Shown: in pieces, positions 44,063-53,029 of the stretch
Position numbering within the stretch: position 1 is the first letter of the stretch
How the letters are laid out: each line of letters begins with the position of its first letter
From: Microlunatus elymi
GTDB taxonomy: Bacteria; Actinomycetota; Actinomycetes; Propionibacteriales; Propionibacteriaceae
Reading direction: 5' to 3'
NCBI RefSeq assembly: GCF_007362775.1
Contig: NZ_CP041692.1
Location: 2,790,001 to 2,854,000, forward strand
Length of the DNA stretch: 64,000 bases
Made by a program: the position numbers and the translations under genes
Notes under the pieces: generated by a model
Database searches by the model: none
Seen by the model: the letters and a program-made list of their open reading frames with translations, nothing else
What the model was told of the DNA's origin: nothing

Positions 44063-45022
44063 GTGAGCGCTCAACTTGAAGCGAGCGTCCTGGGTCTCAC
44101 GCCGAGGACGGACGTCGGCCGAGGCAGCAGACGTACCCGCGGGATGACCCGGGCGGCCTGGCTGTTCATCGCACCGTTCGGGATCTTCTACATCCTGTTC
44201 ATGATCTGGCCGGTGATCTACATGATCATCACCAGCTTCTTCAACACCTCGCTGGTGCGTAAGGGGTTCGGCAGCTTCGCCGGCGTCGCCAACTACCACG
44301 AAATGCTGACCCGCCCCGACTTCTGGTCGGCGCTGTGGCACACCATCCAGTTCACCATCTACACCACGCCGCCGTTGGTGATCTTGGCGTTCGTCTTCGC
44401 CGTGCTGGCGAACCGGGTCCAGCACGGTCAGTGGTTCTTCCGGCTGGCCTTCTTCGTCCCGTTCATCCTGCCGTCGGCCGCGATCGCGCTGATCTGGACC
44501 TTCATCTTCACCCCGAGCACCGGGCTGTGGAACTCCTTCCAGGCCCTGCTCGGCGACCAGAATCCGCTGCCGGTGTTGGGAACCCCGAGCATCGCGATGG
44601 TGGGCATCGCGATCACCACCCTGTGGTGGACGATCGGGTTCAACTTCGTCTTGTACCTGGCCGGGCTGCAGGACATCCCGCGAGAGTTGTACGAGGCCGC
44701 GGCCGTCGACGGAGCGACTCAGTGGCAGCAGATCCGCGCGATCACCATCCCGCTGTTGAGCCGGACCACCACCTTGGTGCTGCTGCTGCAGATCATCGCC
44801 AGCATGAAGATCTTCGATCAGGTCTATCTGATGACCGGCGGCGGGCCGGGCATCTCCACCCAGGTACTGCTCGGACTGATCACCGGCACTGCCTTCACCG
44901 ACAACCGGATCGGCGCCGCGTCGGCCGCCTCGGTGCTGTTGTTCATCGTGATCGTGATCATCACCGTGGCCCGGCAGGTCATCACGATGGTCCAGGAACG
45001 AAGGGCGGCTCGCAATGACTGA
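44063..45022 (+). CDS. CUT1 sugar ABC transporter permease (MalF/UgpA type)
   Basis: The 319-residue permease has six spans and the ATPase-contacting EAA loop YEAAAVDGATQWQQIRAITIPLL. Its N-terminus carries basic TPRTDVGRGSRRTRGMTR before the first span. GTG at 44063 has GAAGGAG. It overlaps the next permease by eight bases. Confidence 0.93.
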   Translation: MSAQLEASVLGLTPRTDVGRGSRRTRGMTRAAWLFIAPFGIFYILFMIWPVIYMIITSFFNTSLVRKGFGSFAGVANYHEMLTRPDFWSALWHTIQFTIYTTPPLVILAFVFAVLANRVQHGQWFFRLAFFVPFILPSAAIALIWTFIFTPSTGLWNSFQALLGDQNPLPVLGTPSIAMVGIAITTLWWTIGFNFVLYLAGLQDIPRELYEAAAVDGATQWQQIRAITIPLLSRTTTLVLLLQIIASMKIFDQVYLMTGGGPGISTQVLLGLITGTAFTDNRIGAASAASVLLFIVIVIITVARQVITMVQERRAARND

Positions 45023-45959
45023 GCAAACAGCGAGTGGGCAGACCACCGCCGGCCAATCCGCCGACGCCCGGCGCAAATTCTCCAACGGCGTCTCCGCAGC
45101 GGCGCCTCCGCAGGCGATCACGGTCGGCAAGCACGGCTCCGGCCGGACGTTCGTGGTGGTCTCCTGGGTGATCTTGATCGTCTTCGCGGTGCTCTGGTTG
45201 ATTCCGAGCCTGTGGGCGATCAAGACCTCACTGACCTCCAACAGCACGTCGGCGATCGGGGCCGGGCCGATCCTGAAGGACTGGCACCTGACCCTCGGCT
45301 CGTACAAGACGTTGCTCAGCAGTGGAGACATCTGGAACTGGTATCTGGCCAGCTTCGTCACCTCGATCCTGACCGTGATCTTCGCGATCGGCTTCTCCTC
45401 GATGGCCGCGTACGCGCTGTCCCGGATGAATTTCCGCGGTCGCCGCTGGGTCTTCCTGCTGTTCATCGGCGGCATCCTGGTGCCGTCCCAGGTGCTGATC
45501 GTGCCGGTCTTCCAGGAGTTGAATGTGGTCGGCCTGCTGAACACGTACTGGGCAGTCATCCTGCCGCAGATCCCAACGGTGATTGCGTTGTTCGTGTTCA
45601 AGCAGTTCTTCGACAACATCCCGCGGGACTACGAGGAGTCGGCCCGGCTGGACGGCGCGGGCTACTGGCGGATCTTCCGCTCGATCGTGCTGCCGCTGTC
45701 CCGGCCGGTGATCGCGGCGATGGCCATCGTCACCTTCGTCGGCACCTGGAACAACCTGATCCTGCCGCTGTTCGTGCTGTCCAATCCGAAGCTGATGACG
45801 ATCCCGGTCGGTCTGGCCACGGTGCAGGGCTCGTTCGGCCAACGGCTGTCCGACATCCAGGCGTCCTCGATCCTGGGCGCGTTGCCGTTGGTGATCTTGT
45901 TCCTGATCTTCCAGCGGCAGATCGTGGAGGGCTTCGCCGGCTCCGGCCTGAAGGGCTGA
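45015..45959 (+). CDS. CUT1 sugar ABC transporter permease (MalG/UgpE type)
   Basis: The 314-residue permease has six spans, FSSMAAYALSRMNFRGRR and the EAA loop YEESARLDGAGYWRIFRSIVLPLS. It forms the membrane channel with the preceding permease. No ATPase gene follows; the system probably shares an MsiK-like ATPase encoded elsewhere. Confidence 0.93.
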   Translation: MTEQTASGQTTAGQSADARRKFSNGVSAAAPPQAITVGKHGSGRTFVVVSWVILIVFAVLWLIPSLWAIKTSLTSNSTSAIGAGPILKDWHLTLGSYKTLLSSGDIWNWYLASFVTSILTVIFAIGFSSMAAYALSRMNFRGRRWVFLLFIGGILVPSQVLIVPVFQELNVVGLLNTYWAVILPQIPTVIALFVFKQFFDNIPRDYEESARLDGAGYWRIFRSIVLPLSRPVIAAMAIVTFVGTWNNLILPLFVLSNPKLMTIPVGLATVQGSFGQRLSDIQASSILGALPLVILFLIFQRQIVEGFAGSGLKG

Positions 45960-45990
45960 CTCGGCCCGAGCCGCACGCGACAGTGTGCTG

Positions 45991-46024
45991 CCCCGGATTT
46001 CCCTGTGTACGCAGGGATCCGGGG
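45991..46024 (+). terminator. Hairpin after the first CUT1 operon
   Basis: CCCCGGATTTCCCTG pairs with CAGGGATCCGGGG over a six-base loop, with a two-base bulge. No T-run follows, so it may be a weak intrinsic terminator or a 3' end stabiliser, separating the two importer operons. Confidence 0.55.
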
Positions 46025-46160
46025 CGGTTCGCTGCCGCCCGGTGATCGCCTCAGCGCGGCGGCAAGATTCCTCCAACACACCCCAAAAGATGCTGCGTCA
46101 GCTTCGATCGGCATTTATTCTGAGTCGCGACAATAGGCACACAACGAAGGGGTTGTGATC

Positions 46161-47477
46161 ATGAGCATGCCCGTACGCCTGGATCGGCGCCGTTTTCTCG
46201 GTGCGATCGGTGTCGGAGCCGCGGCAGTGGCCGGCTCTTCGGCCCTGTCCGCCTGCGGCGGCGGAAGTTCGGGACTTTCCGGGGACTCCGGCGGCAGCGG
46301 CGGCGGAGGCGACAAGCCGAACTTGAGTGTCTGGTATCACCAGTACGGCGAGGCAGGCACCCAGCAGGCGGTGGAGCGCTACGCCAAGGAGTATCCGGAC
46401 GCCACCGTCAAGGTGCAGTGGACGCCCGGCGACTACACCTCCAAGGTGAACAGCGGCCTGCTGTCCAGCAGCGGCCCGGATTCCTTCGAGGGAACGCCGA
46501 ATCTGCAGATGGTCAAGGCCAAGCAGATCGTCCCGCTGGACGACATCCTGGACGAGATCAAGAGCGACTACACCGATGCCGACATCAAGTCGGTCAGCGT
46601 CGACGGCAAGATGTACGGCGCCCGGATCGTCGACGACTGCACGTTGATCTACTATCGCAAATCCATGCTGGACAAGGCAGGCGTCAAACCGCCCACCACG
46701 ATGGACGAGTTGGTCGCCGCGGCCAAGGAGCTGACCACCAAGGACGTCAAGGGTCTGTTCATCGGCAACGACGCGGGCGTCACGCCGGCCTACGGCGGCG
46801 GTTCGATGCTGGGACCGGTGTTGTGGAGCGTCGGCAAGAACTATCTCACCGATGACAACAAGGTCGACTTCACCGGAACCGATGTGGAGAACGCGTTCGG
46901 CAAGTTGCGTCAGCTGGTGGTGGACAAGTCGATCTTGCTCGGCGCACCCACCGACTACTGGGATTCCGGCTCCTTCACCCAGGGTCTGTGCGCGATGCAG
47001 TACACCGGCCTGTGGGCGATGCCCATTGTGCAGAAGGCGATCGGCGACGACTTCGGCGTGGTGGCGTTCCCGCCGTACAGCACCTCGGTCGGCAAACCGT
47101 CCACCGCACAGGGCGGCTGGTCGGCGATGGTCAGCGCGAAGTCGAAGAACGTCGACGCGGCGAAGAAGTACGTGAAATGGCTGTGGGTGAACAACACCAA
47201 GGACCAGGAGGACTTCAACCTGTCCTACGGTTTCCACGTCCCGCCGCGGAAGAGCCTGGCGGCCAAGGCCACCAAGCTGCAGTCGGGTCCGGCGGCCGAG
47301 GCGGTCAAGATCTACAACCAGTACGCGATCTCCGGCGGCACCACCTGGACCACCGAGATGAACACCTCGTTCGGGGACGCGGCCACCGCGATCGTCCGTA
47401 AGGGCAAGGAAGCCGGACCGGAGCTGGCCAAGGCCGAGACGACGATCAACGGCATCCTCGACAAGCTGCTGGGGTGA
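46161..47477 (+). CDS. CUT1 sugar ABC transporter substrate-binding lipoprotein (second system)
   Basis: The 438-residue protein has a twin-Arg leader LDRRRFLGAIG and lipobox ALSACGGG, then a Gly/Ser-rich linker. Binding-protein motifs include LSVWYHQYGEAGTQQAVERYAKEYP, YYRKSMLDKAGVKPPTTMDELV and AQGGWSAMVSAKSKN. ATG at 46161 follows AAGGGG; a GTG at 46155 overlaps. It is only distantly similar to the first binding protein, so the two systems probably carry different ligands. Confidence 0.92.
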   Translation: MSMPVRLDRRRFLGAIGVGAAAVAGSSALSACGGGSSGLSGDSGGSGGGGDKPNLSVWYHQYGEAGTQQAVERYAKEYPDATVKVQWTPGDYTSKVNSGLLSSSGPDSFEGTPNLQMVKAKQIVPLDDILDEIKSDYTDADIKSVSVDGKMYGARIVDDCTLIYYRKSMLDKAGVKPPTTMDELVAAAKELTTKDVKGLFIGNDAGVTPAYGGGSMLGPVLWSVGKNYLTDDNKVDFTGTDVENAFGKLRQLVVDKSILLGAPTDYWDSGSFTQGLCAMQYTGLWAMPIVQKAIGDDFGVVAFPPYSTSVGKPSTAQGGWSAMVSAKSKNVDAAKKYVKWLWVNNTKDQEDFNLSYGFHVPPRKSLAAKATKLQSGPAAEAVKIYNQYAISGGTTWTTEMNTSFGDAATAIVRKGKEAGPELAKAETTINGILDKLLG

Positions 47478-47481
47478 CCTG

Positions 47482-48456
47482 GTGGCGGCCGTGAACGCAG
47501 TCGAGCCAAGCGGCAGCCGGGGCAGAGTCGGCGGCTCGGCGGGGACGATCGGCCCCGCCGGGCGGAAGGGCCGGGGACTTCGCGGCGTCACCGGCGCCTT
47601 CTGGCTCTTCGTCGGCCCGTTCCTGCTCGGACTGTTGATCTTCGTCTACATCCCGATCATCTGGTCGGTGGTGTTGAGCTTCAGCCAGGCGCAGAACACC
47701 GTCACCCCGAGCACCTGGGTCGGGCTGGCGAACTACATCGACCTGCTCAAACCCGGCCCGTTCCTGGACAGCTTGATCGACTTCTGCATCTTCGCGATCT
47801 TCATCGTCCCGCTCACTTTCGTGCTGTCGTTGCTGTTGGCGGTGCTGCTGAACCGGATCCGGATCGCGCGGGCGTTCTTCCGATCGGTGTTCTTCATCCC
47901 GACGGCCTGCTCGTACGTGGTGGCGTCGATGATCTGGAAGCTGTCGATCTTCAACGGGGTGCGGTTCGGGCTGGCCAACACGGTGTTGAGCTGGTTCGGC
48001 ATCGACAACGTCGCCTGGCTGGCCACCCCGAGCCCTCCGCTGTACTGGGTGGCGATCGTCACCGCCCGGTTGTGGCTGCAGGTCGGCTTCTACATGATCT
48101 TGTTCATTGCCGGCCTGCAACGGATCTCGCCGCAGTTGTACGAGGCCGCAGAGGTCGACGGTGCCAAGCCCGGATGGCAGGTCTTCCGCTACATCACCTT
48201 CCCGCAACTGCGGGCGACCTCGGTCGCGGTGTTACTGCTGCTCTTCATCGCCGCCTTCCAGGCGTTCGACGAGTTCTTCAACCTGATGGGCAACTCGTCG
48301 CTGGCGCGACCGCCGCTGGTCTACCTCTACTACACGGCGTTGGGCAATCAGGACTTCGGTCGGGGCAGCGCGGGCGCGGTCATCCTGGCGTTGTTGATCA
48401 TGATCGTCTCGCTGGCCCAGGGCAAGCTGTTCGGCTTCGGAAAGGCGGCGGAATGA
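47482..48456 (+). CDS. CUT1 sugar ABC transporter permease (second system, UgpA type)
   Basis: The 324-residue permease has six spans and the EAA loop YEAAEVDGAKPGWQVFRYITFPQL. The N-terminus is Gly-rich. GTG at 47482 begins four bases after the binding-protein stop; a GTG at 47491 is possible. Stop overlaps the next ATG. Confidence 0.92.
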   Translation: MAAVNAVEPSGSRGRVGGSAGTIGPAGRKGRGLRGVTGAFWLFVGPFLLGLLIFVYIPIIWSVVLSFSQAQNTVTPSTWVGLANYIDLLKPGPFLDSLIDFCIFAIFIVPLTFVLSLLLAVLLNRIRIARAFFRSVFFIPTACSYVVASMIWKLSIFNGVRFGLANTVLSWFGIDNVAWLATPSPPLYWVAIVTARLWLQVGFYMILFIAGLQRISPQLYEAAEVDGAKPGWQVFRYITFPQLRATSVAVLLLLFIAAFQAFDEFFNLMGNSSLARPPLVYLYYTALGNQDFGRGSAGAVILALLIMIVSLAQGKLFGFGKAAE

Positions 48457-49397
48457 GCATCGAGTCGACCTCGCCAGGCACATCGGCCCCCGGGACCTCG
48501 ACCGTGCAGCCGCCGCGAGGCACGGTGGTCGCCGACGGCAAACCGGCCCGTCGGCACCGGCCGCTGACCGGTGCGCAGATCGCCGGCCAGTTCGTCCGCT
48601 ATTTGATCTTGATCATCGCCGCGGTGCTGTTCCTGGTGCCGTTCTACTTGATCTTGCGCAACGGACTGGCCAGTGACCCGGAGATCACCTCGCCCCGGTG
48701 GACGCTGTTTCCGGAGCAGTTGCACTGGGAGAACTTCGGCGAGTTGTTCAGCGACAAGGCGGTCAACATCCTCGGCGGGCTGCGGGTCTCGGCGATCGTC
48801 GCGGTGTTGCAGACGATCGGCCAGTTGCTGTTCAGTTCGATGGCCGGCTACGGCCTGGCCCGGATCCCGTACAAGCATGCGAACAAGATCTTCTACGCAA
48901 CCCTGGTGACGTTGATGATCCCGGCCGCGGTGACGTTCATCCCGACCTTCCTGATCGTGTCCCAGCTGCGCTGGGTGAACACGTTGCAGGGCATCATCGT
49001 GCCGACCTTGTTCAGCGGCTTCACCACCTTCCTGTTCCGGCAGTACTTCCTGAATTTCCCCAAGGAACTGGAGGAAGCGGCCCGGGTGGACGGTCTGGGC
49101 TGGTTCGGTGCGTTCATCCGGGTGGTGGTGCCGAACTCGCTGGCATTCTTCTCCGCGATCGCGGTGATCACCTTCATCAACAGCTGGAACGCCTTCCTGT
49201 GGCCGTTGGTGATCGGCCAGGACTCCTCGATGTGGACGGTTCAGGTGGCGCTGTCCACTCTGATGACGGCGCAGACCATCAACCTGCACGAACTGTTCCT
49301 GGCCGCCGCGGTCGCGATCGCCCCGCTGGTACTGGTCTTCCTGTTCCTGCAGCGATATCTGGTCCAAGGCGTAGCGGAGACCGGGCTGAAGGGTTGA
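48453..49397 (+). CDS. CUT1 sugar ABC transporter permease (second system, UgpE type)
   Basis: The 314-residue permease has an N-terminal Ser/Thr/Pro tail, six spans, and the EAA loop LEEAARVDGLGWFGAFIRVVVPNS. Start ATG overlaps the preceding stop (ATGA); the frame remains open farther upstream only as shadow. As in the first system, no ATPase follows. Confidence 0.93.
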   Translation: MSIESTSPGTSAPGTSTVQPPRGTVVADGKPARRHRPLTGAQIAGQFVRYLILIIAAVLFLVPFYLILRNGLASDPEITSPRWTLFPEQLHWENFGELFSDKAVNILGGLRVSAIVAVLQTIGQLLFSSMAGYGLARIPYKHANKIFYATLVTLMIPAAVTFIPTFLIVSQLRWVNTLQGIIVPTLFSGFTTFLFRQYFLNFPKELEEAARVDGLGWFGAFIRVVVPNSLAFFSAIAVITFINSWNAFLWPLVIGQDSSMWTVQVALSTLMTAQTINLHELFLAAAVAIAPLVLVFLFLQRYLVQGVAETGLKG

Positions 49398-49451
49398 TCG
49401 ACTCCGTCCTGCTTGGTGGTAGGTATCCAGGTATCCGAGACGGAGCTGAAA

Positions 49452-50735
49452 ATGATCATGAAGATTCGCCGGGACGGCAAGGTCCCGGCGACCACCCGCG
49501 ACATCCGGCAGGCCAGCAGGCTTTCGGTGCTGCGCGGGATCTACGCCACCGGCACGCCGACCCGCGGCGAGCTGACCCAACTGACCGGGCTGAGTTTCGC
49601 CACCGTGTCGACGGTGATCACCGAGCTGCTGATGATCGGACTGGTCACCGAGGCGGGACGGGAGGACTCCGGTATCGGCCGGCCCCGGGCTCGGCTGAAG
49701 ATCGCCGAGGACTTCGGTCGGCTGATCGGCGTCGACGTCGCGGAGACCTACGTCGCGGTCGACGTGTTCGACTCGGCGCTGCGGCGACGGCACCGCCAGC
49801 AGCGACCGATCCGGGAGCTGTCCGATCCCGGCTACGTGATCGGCCAGGTCGTCGAGGCGGTCCGGGAGGCCACCGACGGGCAGCTTGATCACGATCTGCT
49901 GGGGGCCGGATTGAGCTTCCCCGGCCGGGTCCGGGTAGCCGCCGGAGTGTCGGTGTTCGCGCCCAACTGGGGCTGGGACAACGTGCCGGTACGCGACCTG
50001 CTCGCCGAACGGCTGCCGGTGGAGCTGCTGATCGACAACCCGCTCAAGGCGACGACGGTGGCCGAACTGTGGTTCGGTCAGGGACGGTCGATCGGCGACC
50101 TGGTCACGGTCGTGCTGGGAACCGGCGTCGGCGCCGGGATCGCGATCGGCGGACAGTTGGTCCGCGGCGTCAGCAACGATGCAGGGGAGTGGGGACACAG
50201 CACCCTGGTGTTGGACGGCGAACGGTGTCGGTGCGGCCGCCGCGGTTGTGTCGAGGCCTACATCGGGGTGCCGGGACTGATGCGCGCCTTCGGCCGGCAG
50301 TTCGGCAACCGGCACCGTTACCTGGCGACGGCTCGGCAGAGTGACTTCGTGCTGGAGCTGGCCCGCGGTCTCGGTGCCGGCGAACCGGAGGCGGAGTGGA
50401 CGATCGACTGGTTCAGCCACTGCCTCGGCAACGCCCTGGCCGGGTTGGTCAACGTGCTGAACCCGTCGGCCGTGGTGCTCAGCTCCTGGGCTGCCCAGCA
50501 GTTGGCACCGTGGCTGCTGGATCGGACCCGTACGGTGTTGCGGGGCGAGCTGGCGTCGGCATCGCTGCAGACCGAGTTGCTGCTCAGCGAGGTCGACGAT
50601 CCAGTCCCGCTGGGGATGGCGACCCTGGCACTTCAGGACAAGATCACGAAGCTGGTGCAGTCGCGGCGAGCTGCCGAAAGACCTATGGCGCCGACCCTGG
50701 ACCGACAAGATCAGCAACCCGAGCCGCGCAGTTGA
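49452..50735 (+). CDS. ROK family transcriptional regulator of the CUT1 importers
   Basis: The 427-residue regulator has a winged helix (GTPTRGELTQLTGLSFATVSTVITEL) and a ROK domain with VVLGTGVGAGIAIGG and the zinc motif CRCGRRGCVEAYIG (Cys ligands, preceded by GEWGHSTL His). ROK repressors sense sugars or sugar phosphates. It lies 54 bp after the second importer on the same strand, and is the natural regulator of one or both importers. Start ATG at 49452 has GGAG at seven bases; another ATG is two codons later. Confidence 0.9.
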   Translation: MIMKIRRDGKVPATTRDIRQASRLSVLRGIYATGTPTRGELTQLTGLSFATVSTVITELLMIGLVTEAGREDSGIGRPRARLKIAEDFGRLIGVDVAETYVAVDVFDSALRRRHRQQRPIRELSDPGYVIGQVVEAVREATDGQLDHDLLGAGLSFPGRVRVAAGVSVFAPNWGWDNVPVRDLLAERLPVELLIDNPLKATTVAELWFGQGRSIGDLVTVVLGTGVGAGIAIGGQLVRGVSNDAGEWGHSTLVLDGERCRCGRRGCVEAYIGVPGLMRAFGRQFGNRHRYLATARQSDFVLELARGLGAGEPEAEWTIDWFSHCLGNALAGLVNVLNPSAVVLSSWAAQQLAPWLLDRTRTVLRGELASASLQTELLLSEVDDPVPLGMATLALQDKITKLVQSRRAAERPMAPTLDRQDQQPEPRS

Positions 50736-50757
50736 CGCTGCGCGCGCCGTCCGATGA

Positions 50758-50833
50758 TGGTGGGCGATACTGGAATCGAACCAGTGACCCCTTCCGTGTC
50801 AGGGAAGTGCGCTAACCGCTGCGCCAATCGCCC
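50758..50833 (-). tRNA. tRNA-Val (GAC anticodon)
   Basis: The minus strand folds as a cloverleaf: acceptor GGGCGAT/ATCGCCC, anticodon stem CTTCC/GGAAG around loop CTGACAC, T-arm with GGTTCGATTCC. The CCA end is encoded (50758-50760). Confidence 0.95.
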
Positions 50834-50834
50834 G

Positions 50835-50905
50835 AGGTGGAGACGGGATTTGAACCCGTGTACACGGATTTGCAGTCCGTTGCCTCGCCTCTCGGCCACT
50901 CCACC
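50835..50905 (-). tRNA. tRNA-Cys (GCA anticodon)
   Basis: 71 nt on the minus strand: acceptor GGTGGAG/CTCCACC, anticodon stem ACGGA/TCCGT around CTGCAAA, T-loop GGTTCAAATCC, discriminator U. CCA is not encoded. One base separates it from tRNA-Val. Confidence 0.95.
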
Positions 50906-50954
50906 ACAAGGGAGTCGAACCCTCCCCGAACGGTAGTGGGCCAGACCCGCTCCG

Positions 50955-51027
50955 AGCGGACGACGGGATTCGAACCCGCGACCCTCACCTTGGCAAGGTG
51001 ATGCTCTACCAACTGAGCCACGTCCGC
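50955..51027 (-). tRNA. tRNA-Gly (GCC anticodon)
   Basis: 73 nt on the minus strand: acceptor GCGGACG/CGTCCGC, anticodon stem TCACC/GGTGA around TTGCCAA, T-loop GGTTCGAATCC. CCA is not encoded. It leads a likely Gly-Cys-Val transcript. Confidence 0.95.
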
Positions 51028-51263
51028 ATGCTGTCCTGGGAACCTTACCGCGTTCCCGGGGCGCGAGCAGAAACAATAGCGGAGCCTGGCCAGGAGTCAA
51101 AACCGGGCCGGTTTCGACCTGTCGACCATGATCAACATCGGCTCCCGGCGGACCCGATTCGGCTGCCGAGGCCGGTCGATTCCACGAGCCGGAACGCCGG
51201 TTTCACGACGCCTGCGGCGGTGCGCTACAGTTGCCTACCGCGCCGGGTTTGAACGGCGTACGA

Positions 51264-51336
51264 GGGCGATTGGCGCAGCGGTTAGCGCACTTCGTTCACA
51301 CCGAAGGGGTCACTGGTTCGATTCCAGTATCGCCCA
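51264..51336 (+). tRNA. tRNA-Val (CAC anticodon)
   Basis: 73 nt on the plus strand: acceptor GGGCGAT/ATCGCCC, anticodon stem CTTCG/CGAAG around TTCACAC, T-loop GGTTCGATTCC. Divergent from the other three tRNAs; body very similar to tRNA-Val(GAC), differing mainly in the anticodon arm. Confidence 0.95.
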
Positions 51337-51408
51337 CCCTCATGATCATCGACGGGGCGCAGGGGACCATCCCGCGGCTCGCCAGGCCTGGCACGGAGAG
51401 GGCGACGG

Positions 51409-51786
51409 TTGTCCGACAGCGATGACTCCGGCCGCCGATTCCCGGCCCGGCTCTATCGCCAAGGACGTGAACCCGATCCGCGATTCACGCTGGCCAACGA
51501 ACGCACCTTCCTGGCCTGGATCCGTACCGCGTTGGCTCTGCTGGCCGGCGGCGTGGCGCTGGAGTCGCTCGGTCTGGGCATCAATCCCGGCTTCCGGCTC
51601 GCGGCCTCGCTGGTGCTGGTGGTCAGCGGGCTGCTGACGCCGCTGCAGGCCTGGTTCGGCTGGCAGCGGGTGGAGCGGGCCATGCGGCTCGGCCGGCCGT
51701 TGCCCTCACCGGCGCTGGCGTTTCCGGTCGGTGTCGCGGTTGCCGTGGTCGGCGTACTGGTGCTGCTCGGAGTGATCTTCGCGTGA
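51409..51786 (+). CDS. DUF202 (YidH-like) membrane protein
   Basis: The 125-residue protein has FTLANERTFLAWIRTALALLAGGVALESL, the DUF202 signature, and three spans (last VGVAVAVVGVLVLLGVIFA). The frame has only a TTG start at 51409, after GGAGAGGGCGACGG. Function unknown. It overlaps the next DUF202 gene by four bases. Confidence 0.85.
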   Translation: MSDSDDSGRRFPARLYRQGREPDPRFTLANERTFLAWIRTALALLAGGVALESLGLGINPGFRLAASLVLVVSGLLTPLQAWFGWQRVERAMRLGRPLPSPALAFPVGVAVAVVGVLVLLGVIFA

Positions 51787-52136
51787 GCGGCGGGCCGGTG
51801 CTGGACGACGGTCTCGGGCCGGAACGTACGGCGCTGGCCTGGCGACGTACCGGTCTGTCCTTCGCGGCCGCGTCGCTGGTGGCGGTCCGGATCCTGCCCG
51901 AGCTGCTCGGCACCTGGTCCGTGATCCCGGCCGGCTTGGGTGTCCTCGCTTCGATCTTGATCATCGTGCTGGCCCATCGTCGCCACCACGCCGTCCACCG
52001 GGCCCTGATCGGTGAACAGGAGCGCTCGCCGCTGCCCAGCGGCACCCTGCCGCTGCTCACCGCCGTGATCACCCTCGCCGGCGGCGGCGTCGCCCTGCTG
52101 ATCGTGCTGCACCTGGTGATCACCCGCGGTCGCTGA
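51783..52136 (+). CDS. Second DUF202 membrane protein
   Basis: The 117-residue protein has GLGPERTALAWRRTGLSFAAASLVAVRILP and three spans ending LITAVITLAGGG-like LLTAVITLAGGGVALLIVLHL. GTG start overlaps the first DUF202 stop (GTGA). Paired DUF202 genes recur in actinobacteria and likely form a hetero-oligomer; role unknown. Confidence 0.85.
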   Translation: MSGGPVLDDGLGPERTALAWRRTGLSFAAASLVAVRILPELLGTWSVIPAGLGVLASILIIVLAHRRHHAVHRALIGEQERSPLPSGTLPLLTAVITLAGGGVALLIVLHLVITRGR

Positions 52137-52214
52137 CCGCCGACACATCGCAACCACCGGGGCCGGGAAAACGAACGCCCCGGGCCGCGTGCTGCGGACA
52201 GCGGACTCGGGAAC

Positions 52215-52269
52215 TTGCGTGACGAGGGGGTGAGGTTCGGCGTCGATTTCCTGCGCTTTCGTCACGCAA
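52215..52269. terminator. Inverted repeat between convergent genes
   Basis: TTGCGTGACGA at 52215-52225 pairs exactly with TCGTCACGCAA at 52259-52269 (longer with one mismatch). It sits between the DUF202 pair and the PNPOx-like gene, so it could terminate both. Confidence 0.5.
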
Positions 52270-52288
52270 CTTCCTCACAGCGCTTCGC

Positions 52289-52819
52289 TCAGGTGTTGCG
52301 GATGCGGTGGACGCGCCGGCCCGTGATGTCGGTGGGCTGGAGCCTCAGGAAGCGGTCTCGTCGGCCGCCGGCCCAGGGCAGCACTCGGCCAGGATTGTCG
52401 ATCCGATCCAGCTCAATCGCGTCGACCTCGAGCAGCGGACCGTGCATGAGCACGCTCCAGCCGATGCCGCTGGCGTCGTGGTAGTCGACGTGGAAGGCGA
52501 CCGGCTGCCCGGCCTGAGCGGCGATCACCCCGTCGGGCAGCGTACGGATCAGGATCCCGTCGGCGACGAGATAGTTGACCGGGATGATCTGGACCGCGTC
52601 GTCGGCGACGAACCCGACCCGGCCGATCGTGGCCGCATCGACGAACTGCCAGCACTCGTCGGGTGTGAGGACGCTGATCTCCCCGGTCTCGGCACGATTA
52701 TCCCCGGTCTCGGCTCGATCGCCCGCGGGTCCTGCTGCATGCTCGTCCATGGCCCCATCGTCGAATGCGCGCGGTGTCCTCGCAACCACCTGATCGCTCC
52801 CGAGGGGGACGAGCTCCAC
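52289..52819 (-). CDS. Pyridoxamine 5'-phosphate oxidase-like flavin/heme-binding protein
   Basis: The 176-residue protein has the split-barrel signature ISVLTPDECWQFVDAATIGRVGFVADDAVQIIPVNYLVADGILIRT and VAFHVDYHDASGIGWSVLMHGPLLEV, like actinobacterial FMN/F420-binding or stress proteins. The GTG start at 52819 has AGGAGG eight bases upstream. Residues ~32-48 contain GDRAETGDNRAETGE from a short in-frame repeat (52680-52722). Not PdxH; substrate unknown. Confidence 0.85.
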   Translation of the reverse strand: MELVPLGSDQVVARTPRAFDDGAMDEHAAGPAGDRAETGDNRAETGEISVLTPDECWQFVDAATIGRVGFVADDAVQIIPVNYLVADGILIRTLPDGVIAAQAGQPVAFHVDYHDASGIGWSVLMHGPLLEVDAIELDRIDNPGRVLPWAGGRRDRFLRLQPTDITGRRVHRIRNT

Positions 52820-53029
52820 CGATCAACCTCCTGATCAACCGCTCCGGCTGACGAAGCAACCGGTTCCGGCCGGGGCAGTCTCAGCCGTCTGCTCGGGTAA
52901 CACGCCGTCGGTCCCGGGCAGTAGGCTCTGCTCGCCGGCCGGCGGGTCCGGTCCGAGGTTGGATTGCCCGCCGCTCGGATCAGCAAGCTGGGATTGACAG
53001 CTTGGAACGACAGGGAGACGTACGCAGCA

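Noticed and set aside
45960-49452. Missing ATPase hidden in the CUT1 region
   Set aside because: No Walker A (GxxGxGKS/T) or LSGGQ motif is found in any frame between the permease genes; gaps are too short.
50758-51336. Integration site (att) at the tRNA cluster
   Set aside because: No integrase, no direct repeat of a tRNA 3' end, and housekeeping-type genes on both sides. The repeated tRNA-Val sequence is a real second tRNA.
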